Source: Methylumidiphilus sp963753955 (GTDB lineage: Bacteria > Pseudomonadota > Gammaproteobacteria > Methylococcales > Methylococcaceae). Taken from it: 64,000 nt of DNA. The stretch lies in assembly GCA_963753955.1 (NCBI GenBank), contig CAVWEM010000022.1:62001-126000 (forward strand), in the 5' to 3' direction. The notes under the pieces were generated by a model. The model was not told the DNA's origin. It saw only the letters and a program-made list of their open reading frames with translations, and did not search any database. Made by a program: the position numbers and the translations under genes. Shown here piece by piece: positions 41,156-50,631 of the stretch; positions within the stretch are counted from its first letter, which is position 1, and each line of letters opens with the position of its first letter.

Positions 41156-41589
41156 ATGAACGCCAATCTCCATGAAACCGATTTCTACGCCTGGACTCGC
41201 CAGCAACTGCAATTGCTCAAGGCCGGTCAGTTAAGCGCATTGGATGTGGCAAACCTGATAGATGAGGTTGACGATATGGGGGAAGCATCCATAACCAACT
41301 TGAAACCCGGTTGGGCGTTTTGTTGATGCATTTATTGAAATGGCAATATCAACCGAATTTTCGTGGGCGTAGCTGGCAACTGACGATCAAGGAGCAGCGC
41401 CGCAAGATAGAAAGATTGATCCGCAAAAATCCAAGTTTACAACATACTTTAAATCAGATCCTTGCCGATGCTTATGGTGATGCCATCATTTCCGCAGCCA
41501 AGGAAACCGGTTTGGCGGAAAGTATTTTTCCGGAGCAGTGTCCTTATTCTGTCGAGCAGATTATTCACTCTGATTACTTTCCTGATTGA
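41156..41589 (+). pseudogene. DUF29 protein, frameshifted
   Basis: Two frames form a DUF29 protein of about 144 residues. The N-terminal part reads MNANLHETDFYAWTRQQLQL and LKAGQLSALDVANLIDEVDDMG, then shifts near 41280. The rest reads LETRLGVLLMHLLKWQYQPN and AYGDAIISAAKETGL, ending SDYFPD. The shift equals the loss of one base in the GGGGGAAG stretch. DUF29 proteins are of unknown function and are common in cyanobacteria and methanotrophs. It may be a sequence error. Confidence 0.78.
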
Positions 41590-41609
41590 CTTTACCAGAA
41601 GCATGTATT

Positions 41610-42968
41610 ATGACCCTCACCAACCTTTCCCCCATTGACGGCCGCTATGCCGACAAAGTCGATTCCCTCCGCCCCATCCTCAGCGAATTCGGCTTGATCC
41701 GCTTCCGCGTCTTGGTGGAAATCCGCTGGCTACAGGCTTTGGTCAAAGAACCTGCCATCGTCGAGGTTCCGCCTTTAGGCGAAGAGGCCAATGCCCACTT
41801 GGAAGCCATACTTGCCAATTTCCCCGTGGACGATGCCGGGCGGGTGAAAGCCATCGAGAAGACCACCAACCACGATGTCAAGGCGGTGGAGTATTTTTTG
41901 AAGGAGCGCATTGCCGGCCAGCCGGAGTTGGCGAAGATCAGCGAATTCATCCATTTCGCGTGCACCTCGGAGGATATCAATAATCTGGCCTACGCACTCA
42001 TGTTGAAAGATGCGCGGGAGAACGAATTGCTGCCGGACATGGCCGAGCTTATTGAGGGGATTTGGGTTTTGGCCCACGATTATTCGGCCCAGCCCATGCT
42101 CTCGCGCACCCACGGACAGCCTGCCACACCCACCACGGTGGGCAAGGAATTCGCCAATGTCGCGGCCCGCCTGGAACGGCAATACGGACAACTGGAAAAA
42201 GTGGCACTGCTGGGTAAAATCAATGGCGCAGTGGGCAATTACAACGCCCATGCGGTCGCTTATCCCGAGGTGGATTGGCCGTCGTTCGGACGGCAGTTCG
42301 TCGAATCACTGGGGCTGGCCTTCAATCCCTACACCACCCAGATCGAACCGCATGATTATGTCGCCGAGTATTTCCATGCCTTGGCGCGATTCAACACAAT
42401 ATTGATCGACTTCAACCGCGATGTCTGGGGTTATATATCGCAAGGGTATTTCATCCAGAAAACCGTGGCGGGGGAAGTCGGCTCATCCACGATGCCGCAT
42501 AAGGTCAATCCCATCGACTTTGAGAATTCCGAGGGCAATTTAGGGCTAGCCAACGCCCTATTCGGCCATCTTGCGGAAAAGCTGCCGATTTCCCGTTGGC
42601 AGCGCGATTTGTCCGATTCCACCGTGTTGCGCAATCTCGGCGTCGGCATTGCCCATACGCTCATCGCCTTGCAATCCACGCTGAAAGGCTTGTCCAAATT
42701 GGAATTGAATCCTGCCGCGCTGGAAGACGACTTGGACAATAACTGGGAAGTGCTGGCAGAACCGATTCAAACGGTCATGCGGCGTTATGGCGTGGATAAG
42801 CCTTACGAAAAACTGAAGGAACTGACCCGGGGTCGACGCATCGGCGCGGCAGACCTGCAAAAATTCGTCAACGGGCTGGACATTCCAGAAGACGCCAAGC
42901 AACGGCTATTGGCGCTAACGCCTAGGGATTATATCGGATACGCGGAAACCTTGGCGAAGCGCATTTAG
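41610..42968 (+). CDS. purB: Adenylosuccinate lyase
   Basis: PurB catalyses two steps of purine synthesis (SAICAR to AICAR, and adenylosuccinate to AMP). The protein is 452 residues from ATG 41610 (MTLTNLSPIDGRYADKVDSL). Family landmarks include TNHDVKAVEYFLKE, the active-site histidine region SRTHGQPATPTTVGKE and the signature GEVGSSTMPHKVNPIDFENS. It follows the DUF29 gene and precedes a Uma2 nuclease gene. Confidence 0.97.
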   Translation: MTLTNLSPIDGRYADKVDSLRPILSEFGLIRFRVLVEIRWLQALVKEPAIVEVPPLGEEANAHLEAILANFPVDDAGRVKAIEKTTNHDVKAVEYFLKERIAGQPELAKISEFIHFACTSEDINNLAYALMLKDARENELLPDMAELIEGIWVLAHDYSAQPMLSRTHGQPATPTTVGKEFANVAARLERQYGQLEKVALLGKINGAVGNYNAHAVAYPEVDWPSFGRQFVESLGLAFNPYTTQIEPHDYVAEYFHALARFNTILIDFNRDVWGYISQGYFIQKTVAGEVGSSTMPHKVNPIDFENSEGNLGLANALFGHLAEKLPISRWQRDLSDSTVLRNLGVGIAHTLIALQSTLKGLSKLELNPAALEDDLDNNWEVLAEPIQTVMRRYGVDKPYEKLKELTRGRRIGAADLQKFVNGLDIPEDAKQRLLALTPRDYIGYAETLAKRI

Positions 42969-42996
42969 CCGCGCCATATTCTTGAGGAGAATCCCC

Positions 42997-43635
42997 ATGG
43001 GCCTGCCACAGACCAACCCTGTTTATAGTTTTGATGATTACCTTGCCCAAGAGCGTGAGGAAGAACTCCGCCATGAATATCTGGACGGGCAGGCTTACGC
43101 GATGGCGGGGGAAACGCTGGAACATAGTACGATCTGCTTCAATCTTGCGGTCATTCTAGGATCGCAACTTCGCGGCAAACCTTGCCGTGGACTTTCCCCC
43201 AATATGAAAGTCTTAAGCGGGAAATATTCCCCAAACCAGACCAAGGGCTTGTTTTCCTACCCGGATGTCAGCGTGGTCTGCGGTGAGCCTAAATTCCACG
43301 ACGAGCGGCGCGATGTGCTGTTGAATCCCACGCTCATCATTGAAGTCCTGTCGCCCGGCACGGAATTGTTCGACCGGGGCGAAAAATTCCACCGCTATCG
43401 CACTTGCTTGGAATCCCTGCAAGATTATGTGTTGGTTTCCACGAATTCGCCTAGGGTCGAGTTGTTCCAGCGTCAAGCAGACGGGTTTTGGCTGTACTCG
43501 GTGGCAGCGGGATTGGACACCCGCATTAACTTGCCTTCCATTGCTTGCGAATTGCCTTTGGCGGACATTTATGAGCGCGTTGAATTCCTTGCAGACACTG
43601 ATGACATTGAAGACCCCTCCCGCCTTGAATACTGA
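42997..43635 (+). CDS. Uma2-family endonuclease-like protein
   Basis: The 212-residue protein belongs to the Uma2 (DUF820) family with a PD-(D/E)XK-type nuclease core. Visible: SFDDYLAQEREEELRHEYLD, the PDVSVVC strand with the catalytic aspartate, and PTLIIEVLSPGTELFDRGEK with the E-x-K-like continuation. Start at ATG 42997 has GAGGAGA upstream. The family is large in cyanobacteria and in some methanotrophs; function is not established. Confidence 0.85.
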   Translation: MGLPQTNPVYSFDDYLAQEREEELRHEYLDGQAYAMAGETLEHSTICFNLAVILGSQLRGKPCRGLSPNMKVLSGKYSPNQTKGLFSYPDVSVVCGEPKFHDERRDVLLNPTLIIEVLSPGTELFDRGEKFHRYRTCLESLQDYVLVSTNSPRVELFQRQADGFWLYSVAAGLDTRINLPSIACELPLADIYERVEFLADTDDIEDPSRLEY

Positions 43636-43684
43636 ACCAGATGAGCTATTCTTGACATTTGCCTCCTTTGTTTGGATAGATCCC

Positions 43685-44305
43685 ATGATTAAATTTCTGA
43701 CAATGGCTGTTTTGTTGGCTATCAGCTTACCTGCCGTGGCCGAAGACAGCCCCATCCAGCGCCTGCATAACTTCCTTGCCAAGGCGAACAGTCTGCAAGC
43801 CGATTTCCGCCAAGTGGTGGTGAACGAGAAAGGCGAGGCTGGCAAGCAAAGCAGCGGCGAGTTCTACCTGCAAAGGCCAGGCAAATTCCGCTGGAATTAC
43901 ACCAAACCTTACCAACAGGAAATCGTCTCCAACGGCGGCAAGGTTTGGTTTTACGATGTGGACTTGGCGCAGGTGACAGCCAAGAAAATCACCCAGGCCA
44001 TAGGCTCCACCCCTGCCCTGCTGCTCAGTGGCGAGGTGGCTTTGGAAAAGAATTTCACCATCCAATCCCAGGACAAGGAGGAAGGTTTGTACTGGATCAA
44101 GCTCATTCCAAAAGAGGAGGAAAGCGGATTCAAACAGGTGTTGATTGGGCTGGACGGGGATAACTTGACCGGCATGGAATTGAGCGATAATTTTGGCCAG
44201 TCCACGCGGATTTATTTTTCCAATTTGAAACTTGGAGTCAAGCTGGACGCGGCGAAGTTCGACTTCAAACCGCCTGCCGGGGTGGATGTGTTTGAAGATA
44301 AATAA
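43685..44305 (+). CDS. lolA: Outer-membrane lipoprotein carrier protein LolA
   Basis: LolA ferries lipoproteins across the periplasm from LolCDE to LolB. The 206-residue protein has a signal peptide (MIKFLTMAVLLAISLPAVAE), then QADFRQVVVNEKGEAG, SSGEFYLQRPGKFRWNYTKP and VWFYDVDLAQVTAKKI, the conserved stretch of the unclosed beta barrel. Start at ATG 43685. It precedes a DUF2726 gene and rarA; the lolA-rarA order is common in gammaproteobacteria. Confidence 0.94.
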   Translation: MIKFLTMAVLLAISLPAVAEDSPIQRLHNFLAKANSLQADFRQVVVNEKGEAGKQSSGEFYLQRPGKFRWNYTKPYQQEIVSNGGKVWFYDVDLAQVTAKKITQAIGSTPALLLSGEVALEKNFTIQSQDKEEGLYWIKLIPKEEESGFKQVLIGLDGDNLTGMELSDNFGQSTRIYFSNLKLGVKLDAAKFDFKPPAGVDVFEDK

Positions 44306-44340
44306 GGATTTTTTGGCAACTTTTCGCCTAGGAAATAAAA

Positions 44341-44859
44341 ATGGGATCAAAGTATCTCTTGCTGTTTGTTTTCATCGTTATCATCGTCGTTTTGGCGATC
44401 CTCAAAGCTAAAGCGAGTCGTGGCATTGATGATGAAGTATGGCCTTTCTATGCCAAGAAACCTCTTTCGCAACCTGAGCAAATTCTCTATTTCCGGCTTA
44501 TCCAAGCTTTGCCCGAACATATTATTCTCGCACAGGTTCAGTTATCCAGAATGCTCGGGGTGAAGAAAGGCAACAACTATCAAGCTTGGTCTAATCGCAT
44601 CAATCGCATGAGCGTTGATTTCGTGGTGTGCAACAAGGATTCCAGCGTTGTCGCCGTTATCGAACTGGATGACTCCACACACCAAAGGAAAGATCGCCAA
44701 GCCGCAGATGCTAAGAAAGACAAAGCATTGCAGTCTGCGGAAATCAAAATTGTGCGATGGCAGGCTAAGGCGATTCCAGACATACCGAGCATCAGGGCTT
44801 CTTTTATGCGGGATGCTGCTGCGGCAAACGCACGGCAAGCGGTGTCCCATACTGCTTAA
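44341..44859 (+). CDS. DUF2726 membrane-anchored protein
   Basis: The 172-residue protein has an N-terminal membrane helix (LLLFVFIVIIVVLAILKAKA) followed by a DUF2726 domain: PLSQPEQILYFRLIQALPEH, QVQLSRML, VDFVVCNKDSSVVAVIELDD, a nuclease-like VDFV-x-AVIELDD arrangement that resembles a PD-(D/E)XK core (D, E-x-D). It sits between lolA and rarA. A role in DNA metabolism at the membrane is possible but unproven. Confidence 0.82.
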   Translation: MGSKYLLLFVFIVIIVVLAILKAKASRGIDDEVWPFYAKKPLSQPEQILYFRLIQALPEHIILAQVQLSRMLGVKKGNNYQAWSNRINRMSVDFVVCNKDSSVVAVIELDDSTHQRKDRQAADAKKDKALQSAEIKIVRWQAKAIPDIPSIRASFMRDAAAANARQAVSHTA

Positions 44860-44872
44860 ACGTTATACACCC

Positions 44873-46189
44873 GTGCCACCCGAAACCCACAAACCCCTGG
44901 CCGAACGCCTGCGCCCCGCGAACCTGGACGAGTACATCGGCCAGTCGCATCTGGTCTCGCCGGGTAAGCCCTTGTATCAGGCCATCAAAGCCGGGCGCCT
45001 GCATTCGATGATCTTTTGGGGTCCGCCCGGCACAGGCAAGACCACCCTGGCCCGGCTCATCGCCCATCACGCCAATGCCTTTTTTCTAAGCCTGTCGGCT
45101 GTACTGTCGGGGGTAAAGGAAATACGCGAGGCGGTGGCATCGGCCAAAAAAGTGCTGGCCGAAGAAAACCGCCGCACGATCTTGTTCGTGGACGAAGTGC
45201 ATCGCTTCAACAAATCCCAACAAGACGCCTTCTTGCCCCATGTGGAGGACGGCACATTTTTCTTCATCGGCGCGACCACCGAGAATCCGTCCTTCGAGTT
45301 GAACAACGCCTTGCTGTCGCGGGCGCGGGTTTATGTGCTGAAAAGCCTGGCCGAGGAAGACCTGCTGAAAGTCATTGAGCGGGCTTTGCACGACGAAACC
45401 CGTGGCTTGGGGTTGCCGGCTATCCAGTTCCCTGAGGAGCTGCGCCGCTGGTACATCGCCGCCGCCGATGGCGATGCCCGCAAACTATTGAACCTGATGG
45501 AAATCACCGCTGATTTGCTGGACGGCGAGGAGCGGGCCATCACCGAGTCCGTCGCCAAGCAGGTCTTGGCCGGCGGCAGTGTGCGACGCTTCGACAAGCA
45601 GGGCGAGGAGTTCTACAACCAAATCTCCGCCTTGCACAAATCGGTGCGCGGCTCCGCACCGGACGCGGCCTTGTATTGGTTCTGCCGGATGCTGGATGGT
45701 GGTTGCGACCCGCTTTACCTGGCCCGCCGCATCCTCCGCATCGCCTCCGAGGACATCGGCAATGCCGACCCCCGCGCCCTGCAACTGTGCCTGAACGCCT
45801 GGGATGTGCAAGAGCGGCTGGGCAGCCCGGAAGGCGAGTTGGCCTTGGCCCAGGCGGTGCTTTACCTGGCCAGCGCGCCGAAGAGCAACGCGGTCTACAC
45901 GGCCTACAACACCGCCCGCGTGGATGCCGCCAACACTGGCAGCCTGGAAGTGCCGGTGCATTTGCGCAATGCGCCGACCAAGCTGATGAAAAGCCTGGAT
46001 TATGGCAAGGCTTACCGCTACGCCCATGACGAGCCGGACGCTTATGCCGCCGGGGAAAACTATTTCCCGGACAAGATGGGGACTAGGCACTATTACCACC
46101 CGGTTCCGCGTGGGTTGGAAATCAAGATTGGCGAGAAGCTGGAGCGGCTTAAGGAATTGGACAGGGCATCGCGGACAGGCAAGGAATGA
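44873..46189 (+). CDS. rarA: Replication-associated recombination ATPase RarA
   Basis: RarA (MgsA) is an AAA+ ATPase of the clamp-loader type working at stalled replication forks. From GTG 44873 (VPPETHKPLAERLRPANLDE) the protein is 438 residues. Walker A is FWGPPGTGKTTLARLIA, Walker B and sensor 1 FVDEVHRFNKSQQDAFLPHV and IGATTENPSFELNNALLSRA. The C-terminal tetramerisation region has RIASEDIGNADPRALQ. A longer upstream frame overlaps the DUF2726 gene and is not family-like. The stop overlaps the birA start by ATGA. Confidence 0.94.
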   Translation: MPPETHKPLAERLRPANLDEYIGQSHLVSPGKPLYQAIKAGRLHSMIFWGPPGTGKTTLARLIAHHANAFFLSLSAVLSGVKEIREAVASAKKVLAEENRRTILFVDEVHRFNKSQQDAFLPHVEDGTFFFIGATTENPSFELNNALLSRARVYVLKSLAEEDLLKVIERALHDETRGLGLPAIQFPEELRRWYIAAADGDARKLLNLMEITADLLDGEERAITESVAKQVLAGGSVRRFDKQGEEFYNQISALHKSVRGSAPDAALYWFCRMLDGGCDPLYLARRILRIASEDIGNADPRALQLCLNAWDVQERLGSPEGELALAQAVLYLASAPKSNAVYTAYNTARVDAANTGSLEVPVHLRNAPTKLMKSLDYGKAYRYAHDEPDAYAAGENYFPDKMGTRHYYHPVPRGLEIKIGEKLERLKELDRASRTGKE

Positions 46190-47185
46190 AGGCCATGCAA
46201 TTCCCTCCCCAACGCAAAGCGCTGCTGAAACTGCTCGCCGACGGCAGCTTTCGTTCCGGCACGGATCTGGCCACAACCTTGGGCCTGAGCCGCACGGCGG
46301 TATGGGGGATGATCCACGAACTGCAAAACCTTGGCCTGGAAGTGGATGCCCGTCTCCGGCAAGGGCTACCGCTTGGCGCGGCCTTTGGATCTGCTGGACG
46401 AAGCGGCGATCCTGGGGGAATTGGCCGAAGCGGCTAAAACCCGGCTAACCCGCTTGGAGATCCACGACCAACTGGACTCCACCAACACGTACATGATGAA
46501 TCAGGCCGCTTTAGGCCAGCCCAGCGGCTGTGCTTGCCTAGCCGAGTTCCAGACCGCAGGCAAAGGCCGGATCGGGCGAAGCTGGCTCTCGCCTTTTGGC
46601 AGCAATATCTGCCTGTCCCTGCTGTGGCGCTTCGAGGATCATGCCGCCGTCGCCGGACTCAGCTTGGCCGTGGGCGTCGCCTTGATTCGCGCTCTGCGCC
46701 GGGCCGGGGTGGATGGCTTGGGGCTGAAATGGCCCAACGACCTGCTCTGGCAGGAACGCAAGCTGGGCGGCATCCTGCTGGAAGTGTCCGGCGAAGCCCA
46801 TGGGCGTTGCGCCGTGGTCATCGGCGTCGGCCTCAATGTGCGGATGACCACCGCCACAGCGCAATCCATCGACCAAGCCTGGGTAGACCTCGACCAAATC
46901 AGCGGCGGTTCGCCGCCGTCGCGCAACCGCCTCGCCGCCCTGCTGCTCGGGGAACTGTTGCGTATGCTGGCGGATTATCCCGAACTAGGATTACGGGCTT
47001 GCATCGAAGAATGGCGGCGATGGCATTGCCACACCGGGCGCAGGGTGGTCTTGCAAGTGGGCGGCAAAGCGATTGTCGGCGCGGTAGCCGGGGTCAGCGA
47101 CGCAGGGCTGTTGCTGCTGGACTGCGAGGAGGGTGGCCGCAGGGAATTCGCCTCCGGCGACATGAGGCTGCGTCTACATGACTAG
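46186..47185 (+). pseudogene. birA: Biotin-protein ligase/repressor, frameshifted
   Basis: BirA attaches biotin to AccB and in many bacteria represses biotin synthesis. Frame one (from 46186) gives the N-terminal winged helix (QRKALLKLLADGSFRSGTDL, LSRTAVWGMIHELQNLGLEV). Frame two gives VSGKGYRLARPLDLLDE, the catalytic AEFQTAGKGRIGRSWLSPFG, LKWPNDLLWQERKLGGILLE and the C-terminal SH3-like domain. One extra C in GATGCCCGTCTCC (46349-46351) separates them; without it the protein is about 332 residues. The gene is essential in most bacteria, so a sequence error is likely. It overlaps both rarA and coaX. Confidence 0.9.
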
Positions 47186-47912
47186 CCTATTGCTCATCGA
47201 CATCGGCAACAGCCGGGTCAAATGGGGCCGGGCCAGGCGGAGCCGGATCGAGGCGGGCGAGCCTTTCGCCAGGCTTGGATGCCAAACAGCTTTTGCGGAT
47301 CACTGGGAAAATATGCCACCGCCCGCGCAAGCGCTGGTTGCCAATGTGGCCGGATCCGACATCGCCGATGCCCTGGAAGACTGGATGGAACGCCATTGGC
47401 ATCTAAAACCCCGCTTCATACGCTCCGAGGCGAAGGGCTTTGGCGTGACGAACGGCTATGCAAACCCTGAAAAGCTGGGCGTGGACCGGTGGGTGGCCTT
47501 GGTCGGCGCGCGCCATGCCTGCCTAGGCGCCGTGTGTGTGGCCGACTGCGGCACGGCCATCACGTTCGACGCCCTGGACGAAGAAGGCAAGCACTTGGGT
47601 GGATTGATCGCCCCTGGGTTGGGTTTGATGCGCGAATCGCTGGCACGAGGTACCCACGGATTGGACTTGGCAAACACCCGGCCCAGAGACCGCCTGGCCC
47701 GCGACACCTCCGCCGCCATTGCCAGCGGCACACGCCAGGCGGCGGCGGGGCTGATCGAGCGCGCCTTCCGCACAACCGTGCAGAGCGTGGGAAGCCAGCC
47801 AAGTCTGCTGCTGACTGGCGGCGACGCGCCCCACATCGCCGCCGCGCTGGAAATTCCTTGCGAATTGCGCCCAGACCTGGTTCTCGAAGGGCTTTGGGTG
47901 ATGGCGGCATGA
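47178..47912 (+). CDS. coaX: Type III pantothenate kinase
   Basis: CoaX phosphorylates pantothenate in the first step of coenzyme A synthesis and is not feedback-inhibited by CoA. The 244-residue protein has the ASKHA nucleotide motif LLIDIGNSRVKWG at the start, GVDRWVALVGA and ADCGTAITFDALDEEGK in the middle, and LLLTGGDAPHIA. The start overlaps birA by eight bases and the stop overlaps the SPOR gene by ATGA. birA-coaX is a known gene pair. Confidence 0.95.
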   Translation: MTSLLLIDIGNSRVKWGRARRSRIEAGEPFARLGCQTAFADHWENMPPPAQALVANVAGSDIADALEDWMERHWHLKPRFIRSEAKGFGVTNGYANPEKLGVDRWVALVGARHACLGAVCVADCGTAITFDALDEEGKHLGGLIAPGLGLMRESLARGTHGLDLANTRPRDRLARDTSAAIASGTRQAAAGLIERAFRTTVQSVGSQPSLLLTGGDAPHIAAALEIPCELRPDLVLEGLWVMAA

Positions 47913-48742
47913 AATACCTGTTTTTCTTGCTTGTCCTTCTCAATATCGTGTTTTGCCTGTGGGAAACGGGGGCGGGCCGCCCATCGACAGAGGAACAGCA
48001 GGTCAAAGCCCCACCTGCCGAGGAACGCATCATGCTGGTCAAAGAATTGGCGGAAGTGTCCGGCAAAAACCCCGAACCGCCCGCCCAGCCCCAGCCCCAG
48101 GCGGGGGCGCAGACCCAGACATCTTCCCCGCCCCCGCAAAGCATCGAGGCCGTTATCGCCGCCCATCCGCCTGCGCCTCCCGTGCAGGCTCCATCAGAAC
48201 CCGCCCCCGTCGCGGCAGAAACGTCCGCCACAACCACGACGCAGGCCAAGGGAGACAGTCCGCCGCCCGCCGGTGAGGAGAAGGGGGAAGCCTGCCACCG
48301 GCTGGGTCCATATGCTTCGGCCAAGCAAGCCCAAGTGGCACTGGACATGCTAGGAACCCGCCAAGGCCAGGTATTGAAAAAATCAACAGAGGTCGAAAAC
48401 GGTTATGTGATCCTTTATCCGCCTACGGACAGCCTCGAAACCGCCCGGGCCAACCGCAAAATGCTGGTTGAAAAAGGATTCAAGGATGCCTGGGTGGTGG
48501 AACAGGGAGAAAATAGCCACGCCATATCATTGGCCGTTGTGCATGACAAAGACCAGGCCGACGAGGCGGTCAGCCGCTATCAAGCCCAAGGCATCCAAGT
48601 GTTGCTTAAACCCCGCATAGGCTTGGCCAACCGATGGTGGCTGGAAGTCCGAGGGCCGACAGGCCGTGCGTCGCTTGAAGCCATCGCCGCCAAGCGGAGC
48701 CGGGGCCAAGCGTGGCGGTGGTCAAGGATTGCGATTGAATGA
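47909..48742 (+). CDS. SPOR-domain membrane protein
   Basis: The 277-residue protein has an N-terminal transmembrane helix (MKYLFFLLVLLNIVFCLWET), a long proline/alanine/glutamine-rich linker, and a C-terminal SPOR-like domain (residues about 130-250: CHRLGPYASAKQAQVALDML, GYVILYPPTDSLETARANRK, DAWVVEQGENSHAISLAVV). SPOR domains bind denuded peptidoglycan at division sites. It ends the rarA-birA-coaX operon and is coupled to coaX by a 4-bp overlap. Confidence 0.86.
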   Translation: MKYLFFLLVLLNIVFCLWETGAGRPSTEEQQVKAPPAEERIMLVKELAEVSGKNPEPPAQPQPQAGAQTQTSSPPPQSIEAVIAAHPPAPPVQAPSEPAPVAAETSATTTTQAKGDSPPPAGEEKGEACHRLGPYASAKQAQVALDMLGTRQGQVLKKSTEVENGYVILYPPTDSLETARANRKMLVEKGFKDAWVVEQGENSHAISLAVVHDKDQADEAVSRYQAQGIQVLLKPRIGLANRWWLEVRGPTGRASLEAIAAKRSRGQAWRWSRIAIE

Positions 48743-48744
48743 GA

Positions 48745-49509
48745 CTACTGCAACAACCGCCGCTTGAACCGCCAAATCGCAAACAAGGCGCAAACCACGG
48801 CAAACCCGGCAGGCACGGCGAGATGGATCAACATAGGCCATGCAAAGCGGCCTGACACCAAAGACCGGATTAACTCCACCACATGATGCAAAGGTAGGCA
48901 GGCACTGCCCAGGCGCACCGCTTCGGGCAGGGAGTCCGGCGGGAAGAACACGCCGCCTAGCAGAATCATCGGCGTGACCCCTAAGGTGATGTAATAAACA
49001 AAAAAGTCGTAGCTGCGGGCATAGGAAGTGACCACCAAGGCCATGGCCCCGAAACAAAGCCCGGCGAGGAAGGCCACCGGCAGCACCCACAATGTCGCCC
49101 ACCCGGCGGTGAGTCCCGCGCCTAGGGCGACCAACAGGATCAGGCTGGCGCTAATCAGGCTCTTGCTGCCCATCCACAGCAACTCCCCCATGACCACGTC
49201 GGCGACACTCAAAGGCGCGGCTATCATGCCGTCCCAAGTATTCAACACCGCCATGCGGGTATAAGCCAAGTAAAGCCCTTCGAAGGTGGCCGCATTCATG
49301 GCGCTGAGGGACAGTATGCCGGCGGTCAGGAAGGCGATGTATGGCGTGCCTTTGACTTCGCCGACGAAGCCGCCCAGACCGTAGCCTAGGGCGAAGAGAC
49401 TGAACACCGGCTCGGCGAAACCGCCTAGCAGCGCTGTCCTGATGGACTTGCGCCAAACCAAGGCATTGCGGCTCCACACCGCCAGCCAACGCGGCAAAAA
49501 ACTAGGCAT
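48745..49509 (-). CDS. ABC-2 transporter permease, NodJ-like
   Basis: The 254-residue protein has six predicted helices and the ABC-2 permease motifs (FAEPVFSLFALGYGLGGFVG and VTPMILLGGVFFPPDSLPEA followed by LPLHHVVELIR). Together with the ATPase encoded by the overlapping gene (stop 49502 against 49509) it makes an exporter of the NodIJ type. Cargo unknown: it could be a polysaccharide, lipid or drug. The two genes are one operon. Confidence 0.88.
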   Translation of the reverse strand: MPSFLPRWLAVWSRNALVWRKSIRTALLGGFAEPVFSLFALGYGLGGFVGEVKGTPYIAFLTAGILSLSAMNAATFEGLYLAYTRMAVLNTWDGMIAAPLSVADVVMGELLWMGSKSLISASLILLVALGAGLTAGWATLWVLPVAFLAGLCFGAMALVVTSYARSYDFFVYYITLGVTPMILLGGVFFPPDSLPEAVRLGSACLPLHHVVELIRSLVSGRFAWPMLIHLAVPAGFAVVCALFAIWRFKRRLLQ

Positions 49510-50431
49510 CGCGCAGTTCCCGCCCAGTCATCTTCAGGAACACATCTTCCAGATTGGCGGGACGATAGGCATAGCGCAAGCCTGGCCAGCCGTCCAAGGT
49601 TTTCACCACAGCCGACAAATCCGCCCCGTAATAAAAACAAGTTTCACCCACCTGCTCGCAACGGATCGGGGCGCTCAATGGATTAGCTTTTTGCCAAGTG
49701 GAGAGGCTGGTGCCGTAGACCTCCAGCACATGTGGTTCAATGCATTCGCGCACCAGTTCTTCCGGTGTGCGGTCGGCGAGAATGCGGCCATGATCCATGA
49801 GGATGATACGCCCGCACAAGCGCTCGGCCTCGTCCATATAGTGGGTGGTTAGAATGATCGTGAGGCCTTCCTTCTGCAACTGGCGCAGCAACTGCCAGAT
49901 GTTCTGGCGGATCTGCGGATCCAGCCCGGTGGTAGGCTCGTCCAGGATCAGCAACTCAGGCCGGTTGATCAGGGCGCGGGCGATGGACAGTCTGCGTTTC
50001 ATGCCGCCGGACAACTGGTGGAGGGTGGCGTCCGCTTTTTCCTCCAAGGCGGAGAAAGCCAGCAATTCCGGTATCCGCCGTTCAATGTCAGAGCGCTTCA
50101 GGCCGAAATAGCGGCCATACACACGCAGGTTTTCCACCACGGTGAAATCTTGATCCAGGTTATCGGCCTGCGCCACCACGCCAATACGCTGGCGCATGGC
50201 ACGGGCCTGCTTAGGAATGGGCAGGCCCAGCACCCGCAACTCGCCACCGCTGGAGGGCGTGTTGCCCACCAACATCTTTAACGTGGTAGTCTTGCCGGCA
50301 CCGTTCGGCCCGAGGATGCCGCAGAAATCCCCCTGGGCTAGACGGAAGGAAATCCGGTCGACGACACAATGCTTGCCGTAATGCTTGGACAGGTTGTCGG
50401 CCTGGACGATGGCGGGTGGGAGGCTGGACAC
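49502..50431 (-). CDS. ABC transporter ATP-binding protein, NodI-like
   Basis: The 309-residue ATPase has Walker A GPNGAGKTTTLKM, the signature LSGGMKRRLSIARALI, Walker B LLILDEPTTGLDPQ and a C-terminal extension of about 90 residues typical of NodI-type proteins (LSTWQKANPLSAPIRCEQVG). Start at ATG 50431. Its 3' end overlaps the permease gene by 8 bp. It lies divergently from the fnr gene, 200 bp away. Confidence 0.9.
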   Translation of the reverse strand: MSSLPPAIVQADNLSKHYGKHCVVDRISFRLAQGDFCGILGPNGAGKTTTLKMLVGNTPSSGGELRVLGLPIPKQARAMRQRIGVVAQADNLDQDFTVVENLRVYGRYFGLKRSDIERRIPELLAFSALEEKADATLHQLSGGMKRRLSIARALINRPELLILDEPTTGLDPQIRQNIWQLLRQLQKEGLTIILTTHYMDEAERLCGRIILMDHGRILADRTPEELVRECIEPHVLEVYGTSLSTWQKANPLSAPIRCEQVGETCFYYGADLSAVVKTLDGWPGLRYAYRPANLEDVFLKMTGRELRDA

Positions 50432-50631
50432 GAAAAGGGGATTGGTTGCGGGAAAATCGGAGCCGCAGCTTTAGGCTCTCTGGCGTGCCTGCGATTATAC
50501 ACGAATCCCCGCCCTGCCCCGTCGCCCTCAATTTTGGCGCGACTTGCGGCCCGAGCCGTCGAAAGCATCGGACGGGCGAGGTAGAATAGTCCTGTGCTTT
50601 GCAATAAGAATGTGGAAACCAGCCCTTCACC